Shown here one piece after another: positions 37,414 through 48,625 of a stretch of 64,000 nt of DNA. Numbering within the stretch: the stretch's first letter is position 1; each line of letters begins with the position of its first letter. The notes beneath the pieces were generated by a model that had not been told where the DNA came from, did no database searches, and worked only from the letters and a program-made list of their open reading frames with translations. The translations under genes and the position numbers were made by a program. The stretch spans positions 17,158,312-17,222,311 of the forward strand of contig NC_036459.1 of NCBI RefSeq assembly GCF_002775205.1, read 5' to 3'. This DNA comes from Xiphophorus maculatus. Taxonomy: Eukaryota > Chordata > Actinopteri > Cyprinodontiformes > Poeciliidae.

Positions 37414-37698
37414 GCAAAAAGCCAAAGAGAGACAGTTTATATCGCACTTTAAAGACCAAGTCGAGACCACATACGCATAAACGAACATTCCTAGAGCTTT
37501 TTTTAAACCAGTTTCCACATGAGATCAATAATCGGTGCAGCTTTCAAATGAGTAAAATTGTACATTTTATTGTATTTTTTTTTTTTTTGTTCTTTTGAGA
37601 AACATTCCCCGTCTCTCCAAAATGCTTAAACTTTTTGGCTCTCAACTCTCAGAAGCATGAGCTTCTTTAAGATCTGAGTTGCAGAGTAAATATCTGTC

Positions 37699-38573
37699 TT
37701 AAAGGGGCGGTGTTATGTATTTTACAAGGCACATAGTGCCATTTTATAGCACAATCAAGTAACAGTAGCCGCGTTTCCATTGCAGAAGTGCTCAAAACTT
37801 TGTCAAAATAACACAATTTTGCAATTGCAGTGCTACCATTAAATAAGAAACGCAATCAAAATCCCAAGTGAATACATTTGTTCAAGTCATTAAAAAAACA
37901 CCACTGAGCTATCCTCCAGCTACTTCCTGTCGTGTTCTTCTTCCTTGTTGTTTGCACCAGATTCAACATCCAGTTGTTGATCATGTGACTCCTGTGATGG
38001 GGAAAAAAGTGTTTCTGTTGCAGTTTTCTGAAACCAAAAAACTGCAACGCATCCTAGCGCCAAAACTTGATCAAGTGATATGATATATGATGAATGAAAA
38101 TGCAGTTTATCTTGCCTTCATTTGTATACATCAAACAAAACTTAAAAGAAATTTGACTTTGGAATTTTAACGCCTTGAAATCGGACCTCTGTCTCTTTAA
38201 GAAGCTCCTGCTCTTTCCTAAACTTCGCCTTCCGGAAGTCATCACAACGTTTCTCCATTAAGTCATTTACAGCCATTCTGAATGTTTCACTGAGAAGTAG
38301 TTTGTACAATGAGCTCAACAGATGCACAGTTCTACCAGATGTTTGCTAATTGTTGCTGGCTAGTCTGAAGGAGCTGAAAGGGGGAGTCATGGAGAGCTTA
38401 GTGGAAAAGGCAGCACTTGGTGAGACCAAGCGTTTACCCCAAATCGTTGCCACCGGAGACGAAAGGGTTTCTCAAACATGCATGAAAGAATCAAAGCAAT
38501 ACTCCGTGTATGTTTTGATTATGACATCATGTAAATCTTAAAAGTTGATTTTACATAACACTGCCTCTTTAAA
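37699..38573. mobile_element. MITE family A, copy 1 (contains a nested family B element)
   Basis: Left terminus TTAAAGGGGCGGTGTTATGT near 37,699 and right terminus ACATAACACTGCCTCTTTAA near 38,553-38,572 are imperfect reverse complements, giving an element of about 875 bp. The internal landmark CTGTCTCTTTAAGAAGCTCC recurs in every family copy. A family B element (about 37,770-38,070) interrupts it, so family B inserted after family A. No transposase frame. Confidence 0.7.
37770..38070. mobile_element. MITE family B, copy 2, nested in family A
   Basis: Begins CCGCGTTTCCATTGCAGAAG and has the same internal order as the copy at 7,620 (AAAACTTTGTCAAAATA, AATAAGAAACGCAATCAAAA, TACTTCCTGTCGTGTTCTTC, GATCATGTGACTCCTGTGAT). 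It ends before TGATCAAGTGATATGA. Borders are approximate. Confidence 0.6.
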
Positions 38574-40600
38574 ACCAGTATTTGTGTTGTGAGTTTCCTT
38601 TAAAACACACTGGAAAAAGTCGGGTTGCTTCTTGGAAAAAGCTTGAACATGTTTAGCAAATAAAGATGAAAAATCAAGAGTGCATCTCAGAGTGTCATTA
38701 TGAGCTTTATCCACCAGATGGAGCCCTGCAACCAGCTCACCTCGACTCACCAAAAGCCCGACTCCATGTAGTCACTTTTTTTCTTTCTTACTTTTCTTTG
38801 CGTTTCTCCAGATTTTGCTGCTTGTGTTTTCTTCCTCTGAGTTCTCAACAGAGAGTGGGTGTGTGTGAGGGCCCCGCGCTGAGAACAATAGATGTTTTCT
38901 ATCAATCCGCCAGCATGCAGCGAGGGTGTAAGTGGATTAGACAGCTTTAAGTGCCTTTTCACCAAATGACCTGATGGCTCGCTCAGAATCTGTGGCGTTT
39001 TCACCTTAGACGCTTTGAAAAACAAACAAGCAAAAAAAAAAACACGCATCTATAATATGGCCTTAACGTGACTTCCAGTAGATTTTCAGGAATCCTCTTG
39101 TATTTTCTCTTCTCCCCCCGCAGACATGCGCCGTAGCTTTCCACAGGAGAACTCCCTGCGCTGTCACGGGCCTGTGAGGTTGGTGTGGGAGGCAGCTGGA
39201 AGAAACTGGAGGGAACTGGAGCATCCGCGATCGATTCACTCCGTTTCTCTGTTCCATTTTGTTCCCCTTTAGGAAGGCTTGAACCAGATCAGACGACGAG
39301 GGAAATCACTCGGCCCTGCATTAGTGGGTGTGTGGGTGGGATTTTCCAGCTACTTTTTCCAGCAGAGGCCATTTGTCCTGACCTCGCTTCTCTGAAGGGT
39401 TACTAAGAGGTTAGAGGGCGTAATTAGTGAATCCAGGCCAGGGGTTATTGTCCTTGAAAGGCAGCAAGGTGCCTGAATGTATATGGTTTGTAGAACATAA
39501 AGGCTGTTATATGTGTGGGTGGGATTCACTCTGTTTATGGTGGGAGTCTTAAGTGGCCCAAATAGCGTAAATACACATTTAATGCTCTTTTTCTCAACAT
39601 TACAGTGGAAGGGGGGACAACAAAGTGCATCTTACTTCAATTTTAAGGATTTAATACAAAAAAAAGATTCAGAATAGCATAAAGACATTTCAAATCACAC
39701 ATTTCGCTGTACAGAAAGCAGTCATTCAAAACAATATCCATTCTTTCCACATAGGTTTACTCTCAAAAACGTTAGAAGAAGTTAGCTACTGCTGATGTTG
39801 AACAAAATGTCTTTTAGTGTCCCACAGTGGGTGAATTTAGCTATACCAGCACGAGGTTAAAGAGAAGTGGAAACAAGCACATTCACACAAAACTTAGCCA
39901 TATAAAAATAGGAATAAGAGGCAAAACAGTTAATTTTACAACAAAAGAAAAATAATACAGTAGGCCTACAGATATTAAAAATGACACACTAAGGACAAAA
40001 CAACTATGCAACCCAGTAGGATAATTAAAAGAAAAAAAAGAAAAATGTGTATGATGTGCACATATATTTGGGCATAAAAAACAAACTATCACTGAGGCGT
40101 CCGCAAGGTCAAATTACATCATTTCAGTAACTGACTCCTGCGAGGACGGAACGTTCTGCACTCTGTACCTCTGAAATTTTCATTGAAGTATCTTCTACAC
40201 AAAAGGTTCCCTGCGGAAAAACGTGGCGGACGAGCTAGAGCGTCCCATGGTGGAGGTTTGCAGAGAAGACGGACATTTTCATGATTCCGTCCGTAAGGAA
40301 CACCATGCTCACAGTTGCCTCCATGTTGCTACTAACAGTTTTATTTTTATTATTATTCTAAAACTTTGTCAGAAATGTACAATAGCATATCAGGACCATT
40401 GTAGATATAAAAATTTGAGCAAATTTCCGTCAAAGAAAATCTCAGAAAAACAGGAAATTTTTTAACTCAAAGTCAAAAATTTGCTAGAAAAAGACTCTAG
40501 AAATATTGAGATTGAGCTCTGACATTTTAGAGAAAAAAAAAACTTGGAAATTTCTTGAGTTTCAAAAGTCAAGTTTCCAGGTTTTTTTCTACAATTTGAA
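38574..40600. other. Intergenic sequence, no gene recognised
   Basis: Two kilobases between a MITE and a Tc1 relic. I find no exon-like frame with splice signals on either strand, and no recognisable repeat apart from short A/T runs. Confidence 0.4.
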
Positions 40601-40609
40601 TAATGTTTC

Positions 40610-40740
40610 TTGGACAGATGAGTCTGAAATCGAGTTATCTGAACACCAGGACAGTTTGTTGAACCAAGGCAACATATACTAACAATGAAGCACAGAGGTA
40701 GAAGTGTCATGATTCGAGATTGCTTTGCTACAGTGACTCC
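40610..40740 (+). pseudogene. Tc1/mariner-like transposase relic
   Basis: Reading the + strand gives WTDESEIE (compare W(S/T)DESKF of Tc1 transposases), and about 60 bp later TMKHRGRSVMIRDCFAT (compare TVKHGGGSVMVWGCFA). The two blocks are in the expected order and spacing, but the intervening frame is broken. The relic runs directly into the 50-bp palindrome at 40,735. Confidence 0.6.
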
Positions 40741-40784
40741 TGGCTAGCTTGCCATCTTTAAAGATGGCGAGCTAGCCAGGAGTC
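40735..40784. repeat. Near-perfect 50-bp palindrome with no loop
   Basis: Two 25-bp arms centred on 40,759/40,760 are reverse complements with a single mismatch (T in AGCTTGCC against C in the partner). The left arm starts GACTCCTGGCTAGC, the right arm ends GCTAGCCAGGAGTC. There is no spacer. It may be the tip of an inverted duplication at the edge of the Tc1 relic. Confidence 0.9.
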
Positions 40785-41219
40785 TTTATGACTGAAACAA
40801 GGTTATTTGTTCAATCTTATGTCTTCCACTATGTACCTCTCTACGTTGGTCTTTATTACACAAAATCCCAATGAAATCCAACGTTGTCTTGTGGTTTTAG
40901 TCTGATAAAGTTTCAAGGTGTCTCCTGCCTGTGAAGAACTTGAGAAGCAGCAACCACAAAAAGCCAGCGTGCAGAACAAAATGGACAACATGACCAGTGG
41001 GCAGCCTTCAGTCTGAACTTGACCTCTTAGCAGTTTCCCCGATTACAACACCTAGGCGTTTTCATTACAACCATTTAATATTTAACACCCTCAACACGAC
41101 TGTACCCACAGTAACCGAAGACAAAGGGTGAAGGTGTGTGTGTGCCACATTAGATATCTTTACTGACAGGAAGCGAAGGCTCACGGGTGTATGTTTGTGT
41201 GCGGGTGTGTGTGTGTGTA

Positions 41220-41460
41220 ACCTGACGCTGGCTCTCACACTCTATCTGTATTTAGCATCAGTTACCATTGGGTAGGACAATTAGTCACCCAGGAAGGTTG
41301 CCAGGCAATTAGATTGGTGGGAAACAGAGTGCACAAACACATCAGACTGTGTTGAATTTATTTCATTAATTACCTCATTAGAGGTAGAAATGTACAGCGT
41401 GTTGTTGGGACAATTTAATTGACAGTTGTAGAGGTTTGGCCGGAGTTAACGGTCTGATTT
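41220..41460. promoter_or_regulatory. Candidate conserved noncoding element (speculative)
   Basis: About 240 bp rich in homeodomain-type cores (GGACAATTAGTC, GCAATTAGATTGG, TTCATTAATTACCTCATTAG, TTTAATTGACAG) in otherwise non-repetitive sequence, about 1.4 kb upstream of the first anoctamin exon candidate. Enhancer status is inferred from composition only; sequence conservation could not be tested. Confidence 0.25.
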
Positions 41461-42109
41461 AAATAGCTAACATTACTATTGGTATATATTTAAAATGAGG
41501 GCCTGCGAATTACATGATTGACCCAAAACAGGAAAGTGGAAAAATCATCCAGTGAAATATAACACAAAGAAGCTCCAACTAGAACGACCAACTAGACATC
41601 GAATGTAATTCTGGATATGCAAAACCACCAACCTGACATCACTCTGACTATTTAAACCCTACTTTGTGTTTAGCCTGAGAAGTTGCAGAGTAGGCGGCGC
41701 TATTTGTGGAGCATGGATTGGCATGAGACTGCGGTTGTAACCGTCATCCTAAAGGATTACTAATTGGAGAGGATATTTTTTGCCAAGGCCAGTGCCCTGT
41801 GTTCTCTTTGTGTGATCTTTCTGAATGAATGCTTTCATAATCAATGAGGAAAGACTATTGATTATTCCCGTATCCCAAACTGGACCTGTGCCTCTTCCTG
41901 GAACCTTAACCAGAGAAATATCGTGTTCTGGCATAAGCTATTGCGCCCCCTAGTGGAAGTTAATGATATTCCAGGTAGAGTTGTTCAACATGCAGAGCCT
42001 ATTTAGATCGACCAACTAGATACCAACTTCAAGTGAAAGATGAAAATTAAGTTGTGTAAGAATCATTTTGGTGTTGTAAGGCTCCTGCATGTTTATTGTG
42101 TTGTACATC

Positions 42110-42170
42110 CACAAATCCCATCAACTTTGAGCCCATACCATGATGCTGCCACCACCACACCTTCAGATAT
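42110..42170 (-). pseudogene. Tc1/mariner-like transposase fragment
   Basis: On the - strand GGTGGTGGCAGCATCATGGT translates in frame as GGGSIMVWA, the hallmark block of fish Tc1-like transposases. No further transposase sequence was recognised, so this is a short relic. Confidence 0.5.
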
Positions 42171-42715
42171 GTCCCCTAAAATACTTTTTTTGTTATTGTT
42201 TTGGTTTAGACGTTACATTTTCCTCCTGATATTCTTTTAAGTAATACCGGAATCAATTAGCTGAAGATTTCCAAATGTAAAGGAGTTAAATTGCTCGTTT
42301 CTTGTCATTTCAAAACCTCGACACTTTGACCTCATATTTACAAATTTGCTTCACCTCATCTCCTATTTTTGGGAGAAATACTCCTTGGTTGTAATCTGTG
42401 CCGTGATGACTCTTTCCTTGTCTTAAGCTCCATAAAGCCGACCTTTAAGACCTCGCAGGTTTGCGGCTAAGCCTAAACAGATGGTCCAATAATTAATGAA
42501 CGTTAGAAGGCCCAATAATCTCTGCTTGGCTCCTGTAATTCCTCAGCCGAGCGCCCAATCAGCCGCCCCGCTCTCCTACCCATGAGTCCGCGGTGCAGTG
42601 GCTTTAAGTAAGTGTGCACAATAAGCAGAGAGGTGCAGAGATTGTGCGATTCCCACCGGCCGTTTGGGAAAGACTCTTATCCTGGAAGAGCTAAGCTTCC
42701 ACTGAGCTGAGGATT

Positions 42716-42740
42716 GTTGTTGTTGTTGTTGTTGTTGCTG
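42716..42740. repeat. (TTG)n trinucleotide run
   Basis: About eight TTG/GTT units followed by CTGCTCC, just upstream of the ATG at 42,817. It would lie in the 5' UTR of the candidate anoctamin first exon. A three-codon ATG frame (ATGGCCGACTGA) follows near 42,760. Confidence 0.8.
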
Positions 42741-42816
42741 CTCCTCGCAGGCAGGCAGCATGGCCGACTGACCGGTCCATCACAGGAAACAGGAAGTCAG
42801 TCGGAGTCGACGTGAC

Positions 42817-42853
42817 ATGGCTCTCCGCCGGTCGCCATCATCCACCTGTGCAG
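42817..42853 (+). CDS. Candidate anoctamin first coding exon, distal alternative (MALRRSPSSTCA)
   Basis: ATG in good context (CGTGACATGG) with 12 codons plus one base, then a consensus donor CAG|GTGAGTAACC. Its end phase (1) matches the start of the exon at 47,139, and that exon ends in phase 0, the start phase of the conserved anoctamin exon at 53,559. The encoded residues are not recognised. The block is moderately GC-rich and has CCAAT-type motifs near 42,490 and 42,556. No other gene nearby could use it, so a distal 5' end of the anoctamin gene is the simplest reading. Confidence 0.45.
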
Positions 42854-43189
42854 GTGAGTAACCAATAGGAAACGTTCTTCTCTCTCTTTTGTGTGGCCTG
42901 TCCCGTCTGTCTCTTCCTGCACCTCCACACAACAAAAGATGGATACCGCTGGGTGTCAGCAGACCCTATGGGGGTTTGGGGCGGGCATCAGCAGCTAAGG
43001 TGTAGAGCTGTTTAGTTTCCTTCAGACTTTGACGTACCAGCATGCCTTGTTGGTTCATTTGAGAACAAATCAGTTCACTCCGGTAGTCCAGTGATCCATG
43101 CTCAACTGGAAACCAGGCGAGCAACCTGAGATTTCTGAAATGTTTATTTTAATTGTTTAAACAGAACATATAACTCATTAGTTTTTTTT

Positions 43190-43455
43190 TTGAATGGGCA
43201 GTATTATGTGTTTTGCAGGCACATAGTGCCGTTTTATAGCAGAATCAACTAACTGTTACCTTTAGTTGTTATAAAAATTATATATATCAAATATGACTTA
43301 AAAAAAATTGACTTTGTGTTTTGGGCCTCTGTCACTTTAAGAAGCTCCTGCTCTTTCCGAAACTCCGCCTTCAGGAAGTCATCACAACATGGCACCTCCA
43401 TTAACCCTTTAACAACGTTTTTACCTGCGCTGCACTGAGACGTAGCTCGTATACA
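43190..43455. mobile_element. MITE family A, copy 2 (5' part)
   Basis: GGGCAGTATTATGTGTTTTG, then ACATAGTGCCGTTTTATAGC and the landmark CTGTCACTTTAAGAAGCTCC with AGTCATCACAACATGGC. It lacks a clear right terminus. It lies in the intron between the two distal anoctamin exon candidates. Confidence 0.6.
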
Positions 43456-44214
43456 AACAACCCCCCAAAAACCACAATGACTCTAACCCAAAAAAAATTC
43501 TTCAAGAAAAGTTATGAAACAAACAAAACCGTCATATTTCCAACATTATTTCCATGTGATCCGAACTGAAAGGGCGTGCAAGCAAGTTGACCTTGAAATC
43601 TGACTCAGTCGGACCAAAATTCTAGCAATCTATTTTAAGGCATCGGTTAATCAATATTCTGAACCTTTGACCTTATTTGTACAATTTGAAGACTGAGAAA
43701 ATTCACCTCTGAATTTGTAAAAAGTCAAAAAAAATCTTAATTTCAGACAATATCTGGATCCCAGAACCAGTCAAAAATGAACACATGCAGGCTCTAAATT
43801 CACAGCTATGTTCAAGCAAACACTCATAAATGCCTCCACATCTCGACGCTGCATGACTACAGCCTCGAAACCTGCGGTCACATGAAGATGCGTGCAGCTG
43901 TAGCGCATTAGTGTTCTCTCTGCTCAGCAGTTAATAACACGAAAACCAAAGACAAACAGGCCTCTGGCTGAAGTTTCCATACAATCAAGTGAGACAGCAT
44001 GTGATAAAAGCGTCAGCATGGAGGCTTTGTGCCACGCTGCTGCCGCTGCACATTATCTGCTCCCTGGAAGGTGGCCTTTGTCTCTGCCATTACAATCAAG
44101 TGTGAAAATAGAGAGAGAGAATTTTTTTTTTTTCAGAGTCGGATGGAAAGCCAAATGAGGCACACTTAAGAGAAATCTGGTACCTTTTCAATTCCAGAAC
44201 CTAATGTTATTATT

Positions 44215-44730
44215 AGCTTTTATTTAATGTGCTTTCCATTAAATAATGGAAAGCATTATGGTGCTATATATGTGCTACATATATAGCACCGTATTGTAGC
44301 ACATATAGCACAATCAAGTAACTGTTAACTTCAGTTGTTATACAAGTGCAATATACCATCACCTTACTAAATTAAAGGCCTACATCTTTTTTTTGGTCTT
44401 TTTTCTTTTCCCCAAAACCGATTTTTACAGAAAGAAAAAAAAATCACCATGTCTTTATTGCCAAAGGATGATTTTGTCAAAAAAAAAAAAAAATTAAAAA
44501 TCACTTTTGGCAAAAGAAATTTCTTATTTCAGTAAGGTGGTGATGTACTGAATATGACTTTAAAGAAATTTGACTTCATAATACAACGTCTTGAAATTGG
44601 GCCCCTGTCTCTTTAAGAAGTCCCTGCTCTTTATGAAACTCTGCCTTCAAGATTTCATCACAGCACGGCTCCTCTATAAACCCTTTAACAACATTTTTAC
44701 CAGCGTTTCATAATGCTGCCTCTTTAAAGG
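44215..44730. mobile_element. MITE family A, copy 3, with nested inverted-repeat insertion
   Basis: Family landmarks GCACAATCAAGTAACTGTTA, CTTGAAATTGGGCCCCTGTC and CTCTTTAAGAAGTCCCTGCT, with right terminus ATGCTGCCTCTTTAAAG near 44,712. Between 44,354 and 44,540 it is split by an AT-rich insert whose ends TACCATCACCTTACT and AGTAAGGTGGTGATGTA are reverse complements, a separate small element. Confidence 0.6.
44230..44290. repeat. Two consecutive perfect hairpins
   Basis: 44,230-44,255: arms TGCTTTCCATTA/TAATGGAAAGCA with loop AA. 44,260-44,290: arms GGTGCTATATATGT/ACATATATAGCACC with loop GCT. They are 4 bp apart at the left edge of MITE family A copy 3, whose normal left terminus is replaced here. 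Confidence 0.8.
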
Positions 44731-45117
44731 AAACTGGTTTCAATGGGAACTCCAGTTTTACGGGTGTCCTCTTTTATATTTATACTTTTGGGATTACCTC
44801 AATCAGCCACCAAGCCCACCAACCCCCCCTCTTCCCACCAGAGGCAACTTGGCGACCTCCCAGTAACCGAGTGACCGCGCGCATGTCAGTCTGTTGCCTT
44901 TGAATGTTTTAGAAACACAAGTACGACCCTTGACCTCAAGGCCGGCTTCGTTGTCGCAAGCGAGCAACAAATGGATTCGAATCATTTTCAAAAAAAAAAG
45001 AAGGAAAAAAAAAATATACAGAATACATGAAGAGAGCTGTCCGTGGTGCTGAAATGAGAGCGCCGCTCGTGGCCTGGTGCGTTACTATGGCGACAGCTGT
45101 CTGTAGCCCTAAAATAA

Positions 45118-45120
<3 letters not shown>

Positions 45121-45184
<64 letters not shown>
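45121..45184. repeat. (CA)n microsatellite, about 32 units
   Basis: Uninterrupted CACACA run of 64 bp. It produces meaningless CVCVCV frames on the - strand. Confidence 0.97.
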
Positions 45185-45186
<2 letters not shown>

Positions 45187-45714
45187 TGCGGTAACCTTAT
45201 TACAAAAAGAGAGAGGAAAAATAGCAATCTGTTTCTGACAGCATGGCAATCAGACAAAGATGGAGGAATATCTGTTTTGTTGCTTAGAATCGTTCAGGGA
45301 AGCAGCAGCAGGAGAGGAGGCGTCTCTAAACACTCAGCCACAAGTCTTCTATTGATGTTCGCCTCTACTGTACATACAGTAAAACCTCAACCAGGAAGTT
45401 CGTGGAAGGAAGCGTTGAAATATTCCACGTTTCGTCACGCCAGAACTAAAAACTTCCAAGTATTTATTCACTGTGTTCCATCGCGTGGATGTGCAGAGTT
45501 AGTTTTTCTCCTCACCTAATACTTTTTGGAGTTTTGTTCTGCGCTACACGTGCTCCCTACGCGGTTTGGGGCTAATTGTAAACAAGGCCGTTTTGGTGTT
45601 TCTATGGCAATAGATTCCGTCCGCGCGAGATGACGACGTCGGCAGAGTTAGCACGAAGCATTATCTTACCCCACACTTCTTGTCTTACAGTTTAGCTACA
45701 CGGTCATGTTTGGC

Positions 45715-46170
45715 AGGCGGCTGCGTTTCCATCGGCCACATAATTGTGAAATTTGAAATTTAGAAAATAAATTTGCTTAATAGAAACGCGCTAATTTAAA
45801 AACAACAACAACAAAAAACCCCCCATAATTTTTCAATAAAAAGTATTGGATGAGGTTTTTTTCCGGCCGTATCGAAACTGATTTATTTCACAAAACTGCA
45901 ACGGAAACACTTTTTTTCCACGTCACACGAGTCACATGACCAACAACCGGACGGCCACTGGCACAAACCACGAAGAAGAAAGTAGTAGGAGAATGTTGGC
46001 GCTGCATGTTTTTAAAATGACTTATCGCGTTAACAAACGTGTTCACATGTGATTTGAATTGCGTTGCTTATTTAATAGAAACACCGTAAGTGCGAAATTG
46101 TATTTTTTCCGACGTTAGCGGAATATCGAAAAGGTTTTGCGCACATGTGCAATGAAAACGCAGGAACTGT
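45715..46170. mobile_element. MITE family B, copy 3
   Basis: Starts GGCTGCGTTTCCATCGGCCA and ends near GCAATGAAAACGCAGGAAC. Both ends carry GCGTTTYCAT-type termini in opposite orientation. Internal landmarks TCACACGAGTCACATGACCA, CACGAAGAAGAAAGTAGTAG and TTGCTTATTTAATAGAAACA are the reverse complement of blocks in copies 1 and 2. Confidence 0.6.
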
Positions 46171-47138
46171 TTCCAGTAATTGACGCTGGACTGAATGGCG
46201 CTCTGCTTTATCGGTCCAAAAGGTGAAAATACTTGCTGTGTATGTCATGTTTTTTTCTCTCTCTCTAATTATTCGAGGAAAAACGGAGAAGTGGGCTTTT
46301 CCTTTTCATTGTGCTTTCAGACTGGCTTTGTCACTGACTGACACACGTAACAATTTGCTCAGTGGGAAGCGGAGCTTTCATCCAGCCACTTAGCATATCT
46401 GTAGCACCGAGCAACACTTAGCATCAGCTGGAAATGAAGCCGGGGGATCACGAGGGCCGACACCGCGGCAAAGCTCTGCACTAACACAGGCCATCCTCCT
46501 GCTGATCACAGATGCTGGTTTGCCTTTTTAGAGCTATATGTTTATACACTTCAGTCACTTAAAGTCTTAGTTTGATATTTTTCCGTTTTTCTTAATCATT
46601 CGGTAGATTTTTATGTTTTTTTTTTGTCACCAGTTGAGCGGTTTGCAGCCTATACTTGGATGTGAAAAACTCGCCCTCTGAACATTTCTTTGTCTTTTTT
46701 CCCCCTTAAATTCTTCTTTCTTTCTTAGAAACTAGTTTTCACATTCTTCTTGAATGTAAGCGACGTTCACCGTTGCTTTTCCTGAATAACTTGACTGAGT
46801 TTTTCTCTTTGTGGTGCTTCAGTGTTCTGCAGGTTGATGGAAAGTTAGCTTTTGATTCTGTGTTTATGTGAATGTTAAGGTAAACTATGTCAAAATGTCT
46901 TCTTGTTGAAAAATAAATAAATCTTTTTTTCCTTTTATGTTTAATATATATATACATATAAATCTAATTGATTCAATAATGCAAATATCACCATATTTAT
47001 GTTTATATTATATATATTTGCTACTGACTTCAATGTTCTGGCTATCATGTCCCAGATTCTCACCAGAACCGTACAGTTATGTACGACGACTCACTTTCTG
47101 AAGAAAATGTCTTCCAGAGCCGTGGCCCAACGGTGCAG

Positions 47139-47314
47139 GGTTCAGCCGGGTGTCCACTGCGCTCAGCGAGTCCTCGTCCATCCACAGCGACGCCCCGTGC
47201 CTCCTGACCCGGGACTTCCCCGGCGCCGGGCTGAGGCCCATGCCCTGCAGCGTCCTGGAGCCTCAGGGTCACCGGGAGGAGGCCACAGCCGAGGAGTCTC
47301 AGAGTTTACTGCAG
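47139..47314 (+). CDS. Candidate anoctamin second exon, distal alternative
   Basis: A GC-rich 176-bp block, acceptor CGGTGCAG and donor CTGCAG|GTAACG. When joined to the exon ending 42,853 it reads GFSRVSTALSESSSIHSDAP... and ends ...ESQSLLQ in phase 0, with no stop. No domain is recognised; it is Ser/Pro/Glu-rich, like the poorly conserved cytosolic N-termini of anoctamins. It stands out from the AT-rich surroundings, which supports selection for coding. The alternative is an unrelated small gene, but no other exon of one was found. Confidence 0.5.
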
Positions 47315-47369
47315 GTAACGGCAGCCTGGAGCTTAAGCTGTCACTGTTTACACCAGCTGAGTTTATACT

Positions 47370-47785
47370 TTCACCATGTGGTTGCGCAATTTGACATTTC
47401 GAAAGTAAATTCGCTTAATGGAAACATGCTAATTTAAAAAAATCAAATAAAAAAACCTTGCTTTTCGATAAAACGTTTTCCTGCTTGGAGGAGGGAGGTG
47501 CTTTTCTTCCCCCCCCCCCCTCCTATCAAAATTGGTTTATTTCACAAAACTGCAATTGAAACATTTTTCTGCATCACGAGTCACATGATCAACAACCCTC
47601 TACGGCGTCAACAACCTCATGGCGTTTCGCCCGGGGCGCCAAGCAAACTTTTTGATGTGTGATTTTAATTGCGTGTCTTATTTCATGGGAACACCACAAT
47701 TGCAAAATTATATTTTTTTCCCCCATATTAGCGAACCGCTGACAAAAGTTTTGTGCAAATTTGTAATGGAAAACGCAGCCACTGT
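47370..47785. mobile_element. MITE family B, copy 4
   Basis: Landmarks TGGTTGCGCAATTTGACATT, TTCGCTTAATGGAAACATGC, CACGAGTCACATGATCAACA and TTGCGTGTCTTATTTCATGG, ending TTGTAATGGAAAACGCAGCC. Order and orientation match copy 3. It begins about 55 bp after the candidate exon ending 47,314. Confidence 0.6.
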
Positions 47786-48429
47786 TCGGGTGAGACAGTA
47801 GCTCATGCAGAAATATGAGGACCCTCTTAAACTGAGCTAATGATGAAATATTTCCTGTGTTTGCAATGCATTTCATTTCATTGCAGCATTTAATGAGATG
47901 GCAAGAGATGTCTCATTAGAAACATTGGAGATATGACTGTGATAATGATGGAGGCATACGTTTTTGGTGCTGATGCTCTGGATCTATGTAAACAAGTCTA
48001 CTTGATAATAAAGCAGCTCTTATATGAAACAGAAGGAAGTTGATGCGAGATTTAAGCTAGTTTATGGTGAAGGCTGATATTAATGTTACCTTACAGGGAC
48101 TTTGTTTAGAATGTTGGGAATGAATTTCATTTAATGAGCCTACTCTGTTTCTGCAGTACAAATTAAATCTGCAGTACACAGGGAAGTGGTTATTTCTGTT
48201 TTGAATATTCATTAGTGCGGGAGGTTACATTACTTCATAAATTAAATCATTATTTGAAAACTCCTTTTATATAAATGGATTATCTATGCCTGATTAAAAA
48301 AAAAAAGTTTTTGGTTATCTGAAATATTTAAGTGCGGCATGATAAAAACACGAATAATTTCATTGACACTGAAACGTTGCAAGCTTCTACAAGAAGTTAG
48401 ATGAGGAGTAGTTTTAACCTCCATGAACT

Positions 48430-48625
48430 CTTGTTTCTAGCTAGTTTTTTATTTTTTATTTATCTACTAGAAATACCCTGAAATAAAAAAAAATAACACA
48501 ACTGAACCTGAATTTCTGCTGGCTTTTGTTGTTTCTATACAAGATAGCACTACAACGCAGCCAGCTGCTACAGAAGATTAACAATTTTAAACCTCAATGA
48601 CTCCTTGCTGGTATTAAGGAGGAAA
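48430..48625. repeat. 188-bp tandem repeat family, unit 1
   Basis: Shares with units 2 and 3 the words CTAGTTTT, ACTGAACCTG (48,501-48,510) and CCAGCTGCTACAGAAGATTA (48,561-48,580). It is separated from unit 2 by about 1.05 kb of unrelated sequence (48,626-49,660) that has no recognised gene. Confidence 0.6.

Noticed and set aside
44936..45257. Overlapping - strand open frames rich in CVCVCV
   Set aside because: They are translations of the (CA)32 microsatellite.
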